64,000 bases of DNA, taken from the NCBI RefSeq assembly GCF_007993655.1, contig NZ_CP029077.1:800744-864743 (forward strand), read 5' to 3'. Position numbers and translations under genes: made by a program. The notes beneath the pieces were generated by a model. It was not told where the DNA came from, did not search any database, and worked only from the letters and a program-made list of their open reading frames with translations. Below, one piece after another: positions 25,699 to 35,676 of the stretch. Origin of the DNA: Candidatus Deianiraea vastatrix. GTDB taxonomy: Bacteria; Pseudomonadota; Alphaproteobacteria; Rickettsiales; Deianiraeaceae. Positions within the stretch are counted from its first letter, which is position 1. Every line of letters starts with the position of its first letter.

Positions 25699-26163
25699 TC
25701 ATTTTTGATGCTCTATAATCGATGATAAATATATTTTGCACAGTAAATATTTCGCAAATAATGCAAAATTTCCATCTTTAAATGCCTGCCGTAATAAAAC
25801 ATCGTATTGCCCGATATAACCCAATATTTCATCTTCGTTTTTGCTTTTACTAAAAGCCTCTGAAAGTGATAGTACAAGCTCTAAAAAATCCATATCAGGC
25901 TTAATGTTTTTATCACTTTCAATGTCAATATTTGCAAGCATTTTTAGTAAATATTTGCCCCTTTTAATGTCGTTTTTTAAAATTTCATAACCTTGATTAA
26001 TTTCCATAATCTTTAGTGTTGCTGCAAAAATTTCATCTTTTTTCTCAAAATTGTCAGGGTGAAATTGCATTGATAATTGTGCAAAATTTGCCTCAAGAAC
26101 ACTATAATCTATCTCGTAATCAGCCTTCAGTCCAAACATTTCAAAATAATTTTCATTACTCAT
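25699..26163 (-). CDS. hscB: Fe-S cluster co-chaperone HscB
   Basis: J-domain protein that delivers IscU to the HscA chaperone. About 154 residues. The J domain (NYFEMFGLKADYEIDYSVLE, then FHPDNF) carries the essential HPD, and a C-terminal three-helix domain follows (ending KIYLSSIIEHQ), which binds IscU in HscB proteins. It overlaps the 3' end of dnaE by 8 bases on the same strand. No iscU or hscA is adjacent in this window. The start at 26163 was preferred over three codons further up. Confidence 0.87.
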   Translation of the reverse strand: MSNENYFEMFGLKADYEIDYSVLEANFAQLSMQFHPDNFEKKDEIFAATLKIMEINQGYEILKNDIKRGKYLLKMLANIDIESDKNIKPDMDFLELVLSLSEAFSKSKNEDEILGYIGQYDVLLRQAFKDGNFALFAKYLLCKIYLSSIIEHQK

Positions 26164-29100
26164 ATTTTGCAAGATTAAACTTTAAAACATCGTATTTATT
26201 TGGCATTTTTATGCAAATTCCATTATATAAAATCACCACTTCCTTGCCATCTTCTGTAGCATTTGCAAGGCAAAATCTCTTAATTTCCAATATTTCATCG
26301 GGGGTTTTTGCTATAATCTTTACAATATCACTTGAAATTTCAGATACAATTTCCTGACTTTTCACGCTTGACGCATTTGGTAAAATCGCAGCTTTAATCG
26401 GCGTATTTACACTTTTAGAGCCTTCAATTTTATTTTGAATTGCAGCGTAGTGATTAATTACCTGCTCATTTGCAGGTTTTTTTGCTTCATTTTCTCCACT
26501 ATTTTCAGGCTTTTTTACATCATTTACTTCGTCCTTTTTGGTAAAATTATAGGCTCTTTTGTTTTGTAAATTTGCAAGTGCATCTGGGCTTGCAATATCA
26601 CGAATATCCTTGATTTCATTTGCAATTAAGCGAAATCCGGAGTCGTCACGAGAGGCGGAAATGTCAAGAAAAATCAACTTTCCCTCAACAAGTAATTCGC
26701 GTGCGCTTGTGATTAAGTCGGAATTGAATATCGCAATTTCAAAAATGCCATCTAAATCTGATAAATGCACAAAACAAAACCTTGAGCCTTTGCGAAATCT
26801 TTGCACAATTTTCGTTATCACTCCAACCATTTTTATGTTTTGCCGCTTGCCAGCTTGGATATTTTCAAGATCGCTCGATTTTGTTATTTTGTCACTTTCG
26901 ATAACGGATTTGTAATCTAAAAGTGGGTGTGATGAGAGGTAAAAACCAATAAATTCCATCTCGTAGCCTAGCTTTTCCGTGCTTGGATAGTCATTAATGC
27001 AGTCTTTTAATTTTGGAATGTAAATGCCGCCTTCATCTGCGCCGCCAAATAAATTATCTTGAGTGTCATTCTTCGATTTCTCTAGATCTGATGCGTATTT
27101 TGTGATGATTTCAACCGAGTCAAATAATTGCTTCCTATTTGCATGTAATGTGTCAAAACTTCCCGTTAAAATAAGGCTTTCTAGTTGTTTTTTGTTGCAA
27201 ATTTTATGACCAACCTTTTTAGCAAAATCAAAAATGCTTTCAAATTTACCATCGCTACTTCTGATTTTCTCAATTTCTATCGCAGAATTTAACCCAACAG
27301 ATTTTAAACCGCCAAGGCCATAAATAATAGATTTTCTGTCTTCTGAAATTGTAAAATAACCCGATGAAATATTGACATTTGGCAGTATAATCTCAAGACC
27401 AAAACCCCTAGCGTCGCTTATAAATTCATTGATTTTATCGGTATTGTTAATTTCCAAATTTAAGTTTGCAACGAAGAATTCTATTGTGTAATTTGCCTTT
27501 AAATACGCAGTTTGATAAGAAATAACCGAGTACGCGGCGGCGTGAGATTTGTTAAAACCATAGCCTGCAAATTTTGCAACAAGCTCAAAAATCTCAGATG
27601 ATTTCTTCTCATCCATATTGTGAGTTTTCCTTGCACCATCGACGAAAATCGCCTGCTGTGCATCCATTTCTTCTTTGATTTTTTTACCCATCGCACGACG
27701 CAAAAGATCCGCCTCGCCAAGGCTATAACCCCCAATTACTTTTGCAACTTCCATTACCTGCTCTTGATAAATTATAATTCCAAATGTCTCTTTTAGGCTT
27801 TTTTCAAGCAATAAATCTGGATATTGTGGCTGTTCAACGCCAAGTTTTCTACGCACGAAATCTGGTATAAATTCCATAGGCCCAGGGCGATTAAGTGATG
27901 TTATGGCAATTAAATCCTCGATTCTATCTGTCTTAATCTTTGCAAGTGCGTCTCGTGGAGTTCCCGCTTCAAGCTGGAAGACACCCTTTAATTTCGTGCT
28001 TCGAAGTAAATTAAAAGTTGTCTCATCCTGCAGGGAAATTTCGTCAATATTTATCATATTTCCTGTATTTTTATACACAAGATTGCATGCCTCCTGTATA
28101 ACAGTTAGCGTTTTTAACCCTAGGAAATCAAACTTTAAAAGCCCAATTTTCTCAGCATCCTTCATGTTAAAACCAAGCACCGGAAGATCCGAATTTTCAT
28201 CCTTTAACATTGGCGCAAGCTCTATTAAATCAACCGCCCCTATTATAATTCCGGCGGCATGCGTTGAGGTATGTCTGTTTAAACCCTCAAGTTCCATCGC
28301 AATTCTCACTAAATTTTGAATTTCAGGGTCGTTTTCAATTTGCTCTTGTAATTTCGGGTCCATCTGTATTGCTTTCTCAATTGTAATGGGCTCTAGCGGC
28401 GAAAATGGTATCATTTTACACACTTCGTCAACCATGTTATACGATAGCTGCATAACACGCCCAACATCCTTTAAAACGGCCTTTGCCTGCAATTTTCCAA
28501 ATGTAATTATACTTGCAACACGGCTTTTTCCATATTTATTCTTTACATACTCTATTACCTTCTCACGCTTGCTTTGGCAAAAGTCAATATCGAAATCCGG
28601 CATGGAAACACGCTCAGGATTTAAAAATCTTTCAAAAAGTAGCCCATATTTTATAGGATCAAGATTCGTTATTTTACAGCTCCATGCAATAATAGACCCA
28701 GCCCCAGAACCACGCCCTGGCCCAACTGGAATGTTATTTTCTTTTGCCCAAACTATGAAGTCAGAAACTATTAAAAAATAACCAGAAAATCCCATTTTAA
28801 AGATAACACTAAGCTCAAAATTAAGCCTATCAAAATATTCTTTTTGCACATCTTCATCCGCTATTTTCTCCTCAAGAAAACGCTCGCGAAGCCCCTTTTC
28901 AGAAAGCTCTCGCAGCATGTCATCTTCGTTTTGATTAAGCCCAAATTTTGGCAGCATCGGTGCATTACCTTCAAGGTAAAAATTACACTTTTTTGCAATG
29001 ACAACCGTGCTTTCAATTGCCTCTGGAATGTCTGAAAACAATTCCATCATTTCACTTTGCGTCTTTAAATAGTAATTTTCGTTTATCCTCTCGCGGTTTT

Positions 29101-29794
29101 TTTCCTGAATATATCTGCCAGATGAAATGCAAGTTAGTGCGTCATATGAGTCAAAACTTTCCTTTTTTGGAAAGTGAACATCATTTGTTGCAACAAGCGC
29201 AATATTATACTTATACGCCATGTCTACTAAGAAATTCTCAAGTAAATCCTCATCTTTATTGCCGTGACGAGTAAGCTCTATATACAAATCATCGCCGAAA
29301 ATTTTATGTAATTTTTCAGCAATCATAAACCCGCCAGCTTGATTTCCTTTAAAAAACTCACGACTAATCGGCGAGTAATAACCCCCTGTAATGCAGATTA
29401 AATCTGATAAATCAAGCTTTTCTAAGTCTGAAAACTTTAAATAAACCTCATCTAGCACAGACTTTTGCGATAGCTCAACATTTGCAAGGTGCAACATCTT
29501 GAGTAAATTCTTATACCCCTGATGACTTTTTGCAATAAAGCCCATATATGCAAGCTTTTTTCCCTCATCCAAGTCTCTATCGTCTAAAATAAATCGCATA
29601 TTCATTCCAAGTAGCGGCTTTACTCCAATCTTTGAAATGTACGATGAAAACTGTAAACTTCCAGACATCGACCCGTCATCCATCATGCAAATCGCCCCTG
29701 CGTTGTCACTTTTTGCATACTCCGCCATTTTATCAATAGTCAGTACGCTATTTAATATCGAAAATTCTGTTCTCGCGCGAAGATGAATGAACAT
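26156..29794 (-). CDS. dnaE: DNA polymerase III alpha subunit
   Basis: Replicative polymerase, 1212 residues. Order: PHP domain (about 1-210), palm/thumb/fingers (about 210-800), helix-hairpin-helix, OB-fold (about 990-1070) and a C-terminal tail. The catalytic Asp pair is in PDFDIDFCQSKRE near residue 400, with GPGRGSGAGSIIAW just before. The PHP metal site is altered: it begins HLRARTEFS instead of HLRxHSxYS, and the DHGN motif reads DDGS. Proofreading is therefore presumably supplied by a DnaQ subunit elsewhere. The C-terminal region holds a Lys/Glu/Asn-rich stretch (about 1095-1130). The gene overlaps hscB downstream. Confidence 0.97.
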   Translation of the reverse strand: MFIHLRARTEFSILNSVLTIDKMAEYAKSDNAGAICMMDDGSMSGSLQFSSYISKIGVKPLLGMNMRFILDDRDLDEGKKLAYMGFIAKSHQGYKNLLKMLHLANVELSQKSVLDEVYLKFSDLEKLDLSDLICITGGYYSPISREFFKGNQAGGFMIAEKLHKIFGDDLYIELTRHGNKDEDLLENFLVDMAYKYNIALVATNDVHFPKKESFDSYDALTCISSGRYIQEKNRERINENYYLKTQSEMMELFSDIPEAIESTVVIAKKCNFYLEGNAPMLPKFGLNQNEDDMLRELSEKGLRERFLEEKIADEDVQKEYFDRLNFELSVIFKMGFSGYFLIVSDFIVWAKENNIPVGPGRGSGAGSIIAWSCKITNLDPIKYGLLFERFLNPERVSMPDFDIDFCQSKREKVIEYVKNKYGKSRVASIITFGKLQAKAVLKDVGRVMQLSYNMVDEVCKMIPFSPLEPITIEKAIQMDPKLQEQIENDPEIQNLVRIAMELEGLNRHTSTHAAGIIIGAVDLIELAPMLKDENSDLPVLGFNMKDAEKIGLLKFDFLGLKTLTVIQEACNLVYKNTGNMINIDEISLQDETTFNLLRSTKLKGVFQLEAGTPRDALAKIKTDRIEDLIAITSLNRPGPMEFIPDFVRRKLGVEQPQYPDLLLEKSLKETFGIIIYQEQVMEVAKVIGGYSLGEADLLRRAMGKKIKEEMDAQQAIFVDGARKTHNMDEKKSSEIFELVAKFAGYGFNKSHAAAYSVISYQTAYLKANYTIEFFVANLNLEINNTDKINEFISDARGFGLEIILPNVNISSGYFTISEDRKSIIYGLGGLKSVGLNSAIEIEKIRSSDGKFESIFDFAKKVGHKICNKKQLESLILTGSFDTLHANRKQLFDSVEIITKYASDLEKSKNDTQDNLFGGADEGGIYIPKLKDCINDYPSTEKLGYEMEFIGFYLSSHPLLDYKSVIESDKITKSSDLENIQAGKRQNIKMVGVITKIVQRFRKGSRFCFVHLSDLDGIFEIAIFNSDLITSARELLVEGKLIFLDISASRDDSGFRLIANEIKDIRDIASPDALANLQNKRAYNFTKKDEVNDVKKPENSGENEAKKPANEQVINHYAAIQNKIEGSKSVNTPIKAAILPNASSVKSQEIVSEISSDIVKIIAKTPDEILEIKRFCLANATEDGKEVVILYNGICIKMPNKYDVLKFNLAKYE

Positions 29795-29813
29795 TTTTAC
29801 ACCATTTTTCTAA

Positions 29814-29841
29814 CTTATAAACGCCGTTATTTATAAGTCAA
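29814..29841 (-). promoter_or_regulatory. Predicted dnaE promoter
   Basis: On the minus strand, -35 TTGACT (29841-29836), 16-base spacer, -10 TATAAG (29819-29814), 20 bases before the dnaE ATG. The same TTGACT-16-TATAAG arrangement precedes lolD. Confidence 0.55.
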
Positions 29842-29902
29842 ATTTTTTTTCTTGTGTTTTAGATTTTTTACATTACCATAATGTGTGTTTTTACTTTTTC
29901 AT

Positions 29903-30502
29903 ATGCAAAACCAAAATCCGCAAGTTATAGATATTGGATTTAAAATTGGTCAAATATATAAAGAATTAACTGACATAAACAAAAGATTTAACGAGGTTTT
30001 TCCATACATGCAATACACTATTTTACAAAATCCTACACAAGAATCACAATTCAGCATTAATAGCTCGGAAGATTCCATAGAAGAGGCTTGGCTGTATTTT
30101 GGCAATAACTTGGAAGACGCAATGTCTAAAATCGGAGATTATTTTGTAGAAGATGCAAATCATAGTCAAGAAAATTTACAACACTCATTAGAATTAATTC
30201 AAGCCATTAGAGCAGAAAGAGACGAAATTCAGCAATTGTATAATGTTAGTATTCAAACAAACTTTGACACGCAAAGAAGTCGCAATCAAATGTTTCGTGA
30301 ATTTTATCGTCGTCAAGTTCAACAAATACAAAGCAATAATACAAACGAAGGTGAAAGACATGGTGTTAATAATTTTCCAAATACATTCTTTAATAATGGC
30401 AGTGTATATAACACTTTATCTAAACCAAAAAATAATAATCATCAAAATACTGAAATACAAAAGCAGCAACAAGGTAATAATCAACAATTTCAGAAGCAGT
30501 AA
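29903..30502 (+). CDS. Gln/Asn-rich hypothetical protein
   Basis: About 199 residues from ATG 29903; a GTG at 29885 is an alternative. The first 150 residues are helical and charged (YKELTDINKRFNEVFPYMQY, NNLEDAMSKIGDYFVEDA, REFYRRQVQQIQ). The last 60 are Asn/Gln-rich and end QQGNNQQFQKQ. No signal peptide, membrane segment or known domain. It fits the compositional class of the genes at 2, 7491 and 23356, which together are dispersed over 30 kb. It stands alone between dnaE and dcd. Confidence 0.6.
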   Translation: MQNQNPQVIDIGFKIGQIYKELTDINKRFNEVFPYMQYTILQNPTQESQFSINSSEDSIEEAWLYFGNNLEDAMSKIGDYFVEDANHSQENLQHSLELIQAIRAERDEIQQLYNVSIQTNFDTQRSRNQMFREFYRRQVQQIQSNNTNEGERHGVNNFPNTFFNNGSVYNTLSKPKNNNHQNTEIQKQQQGNNQQFQKQ

Positions 30503-30686
30503 TAAAGTTTTCTATTTTGATGCACTGTAAACCGCAATTTAAGAGATTAATTCATTTCTATCAAATAAAATTGCATTTATTTATCGCCCATAAACCCAGT
30601 TTTCATCATATATAGCGATATTGAATTTGAAAATAATAAGACGTAAAGCTGGCGCAATAATAATTGACTACTGCATAGTGTAAAAA

Positions 30687-31256
30687 CTACATCCTAGGCA
30701 GGGTTATGCCCGTTTGCCCTTGATATTTTCCGCCCTTATCTTTATACGAGGTGTCGCATGGCTCGTTTGCTTTGAAAAACACAAACTGGCACGCGCCTTC
30801 GTTTGCGTATAATTTCACGGGCAGGCTTGTAGTATTTGAAAATTCAAGTACCACCTGACCCTCAAATTCCGGTTCAATTGGCGTGACATTTACTATTATT
30901 CCACATCTTGCATAAGTTGATTTTCCAACGCAAATTATCAGTATATCACGAGGAATTTTGAAATATTCAACAGTTGCTCCAAGTGCAAATCCGTTTGGCG
31001 GAATTATGCAAAAATCGCCCTTTTTATCGACGAAACACTCGTCTGAAAAGTTTTTTGGATCAATTATCGCGCTGTTTATGTTGCTGAAAACTTTAAATTC
31101 ATTGCCAACACGAACATCGTAACCATACGAAGAAACCCCATAGGATATGACTTTTTTGCCGCTTTCATCAAGCGTTCTTGTGTTTTTTTCGACGAAATTT
31201 TGTATCATCCCATCTTTTGCAAGCGCGATTATTTCTTTGTCCGATAAAATTGCCAT
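30687..31256 (-). CDS. dcd: dCTP deaminase
   Basis: Converts dCTP to dUTP, feeding dTTP synthesis. 189 residues. The trimeric dUTPase-like fold is marked by [35 protein letters not shown] and [15 protein letters not shown], which includes the catalytic Glu and the substrate loop. The C-terminus [12 protein letters not shown] is the usual closing loop. It follows pdhA by 9 bases on the same strand, so they are likely co-transcribed. Confidence 0.95.
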   Translation of the reverse strand: MAILSDKEIIALAKDGMIQNFVEKNTRTLDESGKKVISYGVSSYGYDVRVGNEFKVFSNINSAIIDPKNFSDECFVDKKGDFCIIPPNGFALGATVEYFKIPRDILIICVGKSTYARCGIIVNVTPIEPEFEGQVVLEFSNTTSLPVKLYANEGACQFVFFKANEPCDTSYKDKGGKYQGQTGITLPRM

Positions 31257-31265
31257 AAATTAAAA

Positions 31266-32258
31266 TCAACTTTCTATGTAAACATTTGTGTGTAAAGCGC
31301 TTTCGCACGGCTCGTTTGAGCTTAAACAAAAATCATACGCATCCTGCACTTCAAGCTTTACTTGCGCTTCAATTTCGTCAATTTTGTCTTGATTTATCCA
31401 CTTTTTTTCAAGTAAAAATTTCTCAAAAATCGTTATTGGATCGTGGTTTTCACGGCGATTTTCCACCTCTTCTTTGCTTCTGTATTTCCCAGGATCAGAC
31501 ATAGAGTGTCCACGATAGCGATATGTGTCAATTTCAAGAAAAATAGGGCCGCCATTTTTACGAATTTTTGAGGCAAGCTCTATAAATTTTGCAGTCAAAA
31601 CATTCAAATCAGACCCATCAACAATTTCCGCAGGAATGTTATATCCCGCTGCTCTTGTGTAGAAATTTTCGCTTGCTGAGTGTCTTTTTGTTGAAGTTCC
31701 CATTGCGTACCTATTGTTTTCAACCACGAAAAGTACAGGTAAATTCCATATTTTTGCCATGTTCATGCTCTCGTAAACCTGACCTTGATTTGCAGCACCA
31801 TCACCACAAAAAGCAAAGCAAACATTGTCAGTTTCGTTGTATTTATGCGCAAAAGCAAGCCCTGCCCCAAGTGAAATCTGCGCCCCAACTATGCCGTGTC
31901 CGCCGAAAAAACCCTTTTGGGTGTCAAATAAGTGCATAGATCCGCCTTTTCCCTTGGAACTTCCAGTCTCTTTGCCCATTAATTCTGCTAAAATGTATTT
32001 CATTTCGGTTCCAACTGCCATATTATGCCCATGATCTCTATACCCAGTAATCACGGAATCCCCTTTCTTCATCGCATTTTTTAACGCAACTGATATAGCC
32101 TCCTGCCCTATGCAAAGATGGCAAAATCCTGCAATCTGCCCCATTCCATATATCTGACCGCATTTTTCTTCAAATTTTCTTATTCTAATTAAATCGATAT
32201 AAGCCCAAGTGGCACCATCTTGTGAAAAAACACAATTTACATCAGCATTTTTCGCCAT
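31266..32258 (-). CDS. pdhA: Pyruvate dehydrogenase E1 component, alpha subunit
   Basis: Thiamine-diphosphate subunit of the pyruvate dehydrogenase complex. 330 residues. The TPP motif starts GDGAANQGQVYESMNMAK and ends in LFVVENN. The family markers RIRKFEEKCGQIYGMGQI, GYRDHG and TYRYRGHSMSDPG contain the phosphorylation-loop region seen in E1-alpha. It is not followed by pdhB here; dcd is next. Lpd at 0.7 kb supplies the E3 subunit. Confidence 0.95.
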   Translation of the reverse strand: MAKNADVNCVFSQDGATWAYIDLIRIRKFEEKCGQIYGMGQIAGFCHLCIGQEAISVALKNAMKKGDSVITGYRDHGHNMAVGTEMKYILAELMGKETGSSKGKGGSMHLFDTQKGFFGGHGIVGAQISLGAGLAFAHKYNETDNVCFAFCGDGAANQGQVYESMNMAKIWNLPVLFVVENNRYAMGTSTKRHSASENFYTRAAGYNIPAEIVDGSDLNVLTAKFIELASKIRKNGGPIFLEIDTYRYRGHSMSDPGKYRSKEEVENRRENHDPITIFEKFLLEKKWINQDKIDEIEAQVKLEVQDAYDFCLSSNEPCESALHTNVYIES

Positions 32259-32346
32259 AAATTAATCACATTTACTACAAATTAACAACAAAAATCTTAT
32301 TTGCAAGTATTTTTTCATCTCTAAAATAACATTAATAAAATTTTGA

Positions 32347-32374
32347 TTGACTTTTGTTTTTTCTGGGTTATTAT
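32347..32374 (+). promoter_or_regulatory. Predicted promoter of the S10-like gene and virB3
   Basis: -35 TTGACT (32347-32352), 16-base spacer, -10 TATTAT (32369-32374), with the ATG at 32396. It probably serves both the S10-like gene and virB3. Confidence 0.5.
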
Positions 32375-32395
32375 TGTCTGTATTTTTTAAATTGT

Positions 32396-32740
32396 ATGGG
32401 AGCAGATAATAATCGTACCAATCAAAAGATAATAGTTAAAGCTCAATCTTTTGACTCAAAAGTCTTGGATGACTATATGCTAAGCCTTGTTTCTATCGCA
32501 AATGTCCATGGTGGTTATATTATAGGGCCAGTTCCTCTTCCCCTTCGCGAAAGTAAATTTGTCATAGATGTTTCACGAACGATAGATAAATCAAGACACT
32601 CTGTCTTTGGCGCAGCTAAAACAAAGCATATACGCATAATCTATATCTTCGATGAAAGTGGTAATGATAACCTAATAAACCAAATAGCTATGCTGGTTTT
32701 GCCACATGGCATAGGCGTTGAAATTAAATCTCAAGAATAA
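32396..32740 (+). CDS. rpsJ: Divergent ribosomal protein S10-like protein
   Basis: 114 residues that align by eye along the full length of S10 (NusE). The N-terminal strand is IIVKAQSFDSKVLDDYMLS, next is the signature GPVPLPLRESKFVI, and the C-terminal strand LPHGIGVEIK matches the S10 end. The long 30S-penetrating loop, normally RSPHVxKxSREQFExRTHKR, is strongly changed (VSRTIDKSRHSVFGAAKTKH). S10 is usually highly conserved and sits before rplC; here it precedes virB3 by 9 bases. It may be the only S10 in a fast-evolving genome or a paralogue. The family is fairly clear, the role less so. Confidence 0.72.
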   Translation: MGADNNRTNQKIIVKAQSFDSKVLDDYMLSLVSIANVHGGYIIGPVPLPLRESKFVIDVSRTIDKSRHSVFGAAKTKHIRIIYIFDESGNDNLINQIAMLVLPHGIGVEIKSQE

Positions 32741-32749
32741 TAACCCTAT

Positions 32750-33043
32750 ATGTCTGGAAATTTACGACTAGATCCCCTCTTCCTTGGTCTTACAAGACCT
32801 GCGATGATACTTGGCGTCTCCTTTATGTACTTTGTTTTAAACCTCCTCATTGGCGTTGTAACATTTATTACAACATCAAGCTTTAAAGTGGTCCCTGTGT
32901 CAGTAATAATACACCTTCTTGGTATGATGCTTGCAAAAAAAGAACCCCTTGCAATAGAAATGCTTATGCTAAAAATGCAAAAATTTAATAGATGCCCAAA
33001 TAGAGTCTATCATGGCGGTAAAAACTCATACGATATGTTCTAG
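32750..33043 (+). CDS. virB3: Type IV secretion system protein VirB3
   Basis: 97 residues. The opening MSGNLRLDPLFLGLTRPAM followed by ILGVSFMYFVLN is characteristic of rickettsial VirB3. Two adjoining membrane segments (about 18-60) form an inner-membrane hairpin. VirB3 works with the VirB4 ATPase in the inner-membrane complex. In other Rickettsiales virB3 is followed directly by virB4; here virB4 lies 5.5 kb further on in the same direction, so the pair has been split. The gene converges on the symporter gene with a 4-base overlap. Confidence 0.9.
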   Translation: MSGNLRLDPLFLGLTRPAMILGVSFMYFVLNLLIGVVTFITTSSFKVVPVSVIIHLLGMMLAKKEPLAIEMLMLKMQKFNRCPNRVYHGGKNSYDMF

Positions 33044-34569
33044 CTTGCCTTATCGTAAGTCTTTTTATCCAATGTTCCGGAAAATCTATCAACTATAACA
33101 GCAGATAATATATCCCCCGTAATGTTTCCAAATGTTCTTGCCATATCTAAAATTCTATCTATCGCTATAACTAACGCTATAGCCTCAATTGGTAAATTTA
33201 ATGCAGATAAAATGCCAGATAGTAAGAAAATCGATGCTCCAGGAATCGGCGCAGTTCCAACTGCCCCTAGCGTGCAAAGCGCTATAATATACCCATAGTC
33301 CATCCCGCTAAAATTAACACCAAAAATCTGCGATATAAAAATAACACTTACCCCAAGATTTAGCGCTGATCCATTCATATTAACAGTTGCCCCAAGTGGT
33401 ATAATAAACAACGCCTTTTCCTTCGACACACCAAGCCTTTCCTGCGCAACCTTCAGCGATGTTCCAAGCATGGCAGAGCTGCTTGCAAGTAAATATCCAG
33501 TAAGCTGTATATGCGATATTTTTCTATAAAAAGTCACAGGATTTAACTTCAACACAAAGGCTAAAAACCCAGAATATAACACATAAACCATAAATAAAAT
33601 GCTGCCGTAGACTATGCCAGCTACTACCCCTAATGACTTAATTAATGAAATATCCTGACTTCCAACTATCCATGATGTAAAACCAAATATTCCAAATGGT
33701 GCAAAATTCATCACTAAATCAGTTACCTTGAACATTACCTCATTTAACTGCTTTATAGCCCTTGCAACCTGACTTTCCATCTGCCCAGACATCTTAATCG
33801 CTATGCCAAATATTACAGCAAAAAATATAACTTGTAAAAAATTTCCCTGATAAAATGCCTTAAATACATTGCTTGGAATAATGTCCATTACAAAATCAAT
33901 AAAACTATTCATCTTTCCTCCGCTTTGTGCAATGTGCGCTATTTCACTCTTATTTACCTCAATTATCTCAGCAGGATTCACACTTATCATCTTTCCAGGC
34001 TTTACAATATTTGTCACAAATATCCCAATAGATACAGAAATTACAGTCATTATTAAAAATGTTGCTATAGACTTTGTAGCCATAGACCCAGTCTTTGCGT
34101 CCTTGTCTCCACCAATAATCGAGCATGTAATAGATGCAAAAATTAGCGGCGTTATCGTCATTTTTATCAAATCTATAAATATCTTCCCAAGTACCTTGAA
34201 ACTCTGCACTCTAATTCCAACTACATCAAAAAAATCAGGATTAAACCTCAAAAATATACCAAATAATATGCCAATAATAAACCCAACCAATACCCTGTAA
34301 GTTAGCCGAATCTCAAAAAATCTCTTCATTATTTTAATGCTGTTTTGCAATAACAATAACGATATAAGAACTCCGCTTATTATCTCAAAACCAAGAAAAA
34401 CCTTTAACATTGATAATGCAACCTTCTCCTGTAAATTAAAATATGATACTATAACATCAAATTTTATAATAATTAAAATGCCGATATTTACACCTATTAA
34501 AACATACATCAAATTGCTAACTTTAATAGCATTCTTTATAAATTTTAAAATCTTTTTCATTAATGTCAT
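33040..34569 (-). CDS. Dicarboxylate/amino acid:cation symporter (DAACS family)
   Basis: Membrane carrier of the glutamate/aspartate/C4-dicarboxylate family, 509 residues. It begins with an extra helix pair (about 18-75) before the family core, which starts at RLTYRVLVGFIIGILFGIFL. The core carries the Ser-rich hairpin GYLLASSSAMLGTSLKVA, the NMNGSALNLG motif and the second hairpin GAVGTAPIPGA, all of which form the substrate and Na+ sites. It would import glutamate, aspartate or dicarboxylates from the host or medium. A substrate cannot be chosen from sequence alone. Confidence 0.9.
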   Translation of the reverse strand: MTLMKKILKFIKNAIKVSNLMYVLIGVNIGILIIIKFDVIVSYFNLQEKVALSMLKVFLGFEIISGVLISLLLLQNSIKIMKRFFEIRLTYRVLVGFIIGILFGIFLRFNPDFFDVVGIRVQSFKVLGKIFIDLIKMTITPLIFASITCSIIGGDKDAKTGSMATKSIATFLIMTVISVSIGIFVTNIVKPGKMISVNPAEIIEVNKSEIAHIAQSGGKMNSFIDFVMDIIPSNVFKAFYQGNFLQVIFFAVIFGIAIKMSGQMESQVARAIKQLNEVMFKVTDLVMNFAPFGIFGFTSWIVGSQDISLIKSLGVVAGIVYGSILFMVYVLYSGFLAFVLKLNPVTFYRKISHIQLTGYLLASSSAMLGTSLKVAQERLGVSKEKALFIIPLGATVNMNGSALNLGVSVIFISQIFGVNFSGMDYGYIIALCTLGAVGTAPIPGASIFLLSGILSALNLPIEAIALVIAIDRILDMARTFGNITGDILSAVIVDRFSGTLDKKTYDKAS

Positions 34570-34653
34570 CTTAATAACAACCTAGTTCAACTAAAATCTA
34601 TTAACTTGAATTTAAAAATCAAGACTTTTATCTAACTTTCTTTAAAACACTAC

Positions 34654-35622
34654 TTAAATACCCCAAAACTCCCCCGTCATGCGCATTACCTCGTCAAAAT
34701 CGTTGCACTGATTTATTCTTCCACGATATTCGCTTGACCCGCATAATCCAGATGAATACCACGATAAATGCTTTCTTGCAATTCCAACCCCAGCCTGCTT
34801 GCCATAAAGCTCTGCAATGCCCTCCATGTGGCTTGCAATTATCTGCCATTTACCCTTTGCGCAAGGCTCTATTTTAACCTCCCTGCCGCAAAGCTCATCT
34901 ATAATCTGCGATATAAGCCATGGCTTTCCATATGTCGCCCTTCCAATCATTACCCCGTTTGCACCAGAAATCTCCATTGCACATCTTGCATCCTGTCCAT
35001 TTTTTATATCACCATTTACAATAACTGGTATTTTCACACTATCGCAAACACTACGAATAAACTCCCAATCCGCCTTGCCATCATATAACTGCGCCCTTGT
35101 TCTTCCATGAATTGTAACCATCTTTACCCCAACATCTTCCGCAATTTTCGCAAGCTTTGCAGCATTTTGATTTTCCTCATTCCACCCCTTTCTCATCTTC
35201 ACAGTAACCGGAATGCTAACCGCCTTTACAACAGATTCCATAATCTTCGTTGCTAAATCCTCGTGCTTCATTAACGCAGACCCAGCCATGCCATTTACAA
35301 CTTTCTTTACAGGACATCCAAAATTTATGTCAATAATATCCGCCCCTTGATCAGCAATTTTCTTTGCAACCTCAGCCATAACATCTGCCTCAAAACCAGC
35401 AATCTGCACAGCCATAACCTTTTCAAATTCACCCCTTTGCGCCTTTTGATTTGCGTTCTTTAAATCAAGCAATGCAGCCCTTGATGCAATCATTTCAGAT
35501 ACAGTATACCCACATCCAAATTTTGCAACCTCATGCCTATACGGCGCATCAGTTACACCGCACATCGGCGCTAAAATCACAGGATTTTCAATTACTATAT
35601 TGCCTATTTTAATTGGTTTCAC
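34654..35622 (-). CDS. dusB: tRNA-dihydrouridine synthase, DusB/NifR3 type
   Basis: Flavin enzyme reducing specific uridines in tRNA. 322 residues. The TIM barrel starts with ILAPMCGVTDAPYRHEV and SEMIASRAAL. The catalytic Cys is in DINFGCPVKKVVNGMAGSAL, then VTVKMRKGW and VTIHGRTRAQ follow, and the FMN-phosphate site is VNGDIKNG with MIGRATYGKPW. The C-terminal helical domain is shorter than in DusA. It follows the small secreted gene (35677) on the same strand with a 54-base gap. Confidence 0.93.
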   Translation of the reverse strand: MKPIKIGNIVIENPVILAPMCGVTDAPYRHEVAKFGCGYTVSEMIASRAALLDLKNANQKAQRGEFEKVMAVQIAGFEADVMAEVAKKIADQGADIIDINFGCPVKKVVNGMAGSALMKHEDLATKIMESVVKAVSIPVTVKMRKGWNEENQNAAKLAKIAEDVGVKMVTIHGRTRAQLYDGKADWEFIRSVCDSVKIPVIVNGDIKNGQDARCAMEISGANGVMIGRATYGKPWLISQIIDELCGREVKIEPCAKGKWQIIASHMEGIAELYGKQAGVGIARKHLSWYSSGLCGSSEYRGRINQCNDFDEVMRMTGEFWGI

Positions 35623-35676
35623 ATTTCTACTTCACTTCAATAATCTCTAAATAATAAAAAAATAAAAATCAATAAC

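Noticed and set aside
28386-28781. Open frame of 131 codons opposite dnaE
   Set aside because: Antisense of the conserved dnaE palm region; it is open because of the composition of the real gene.
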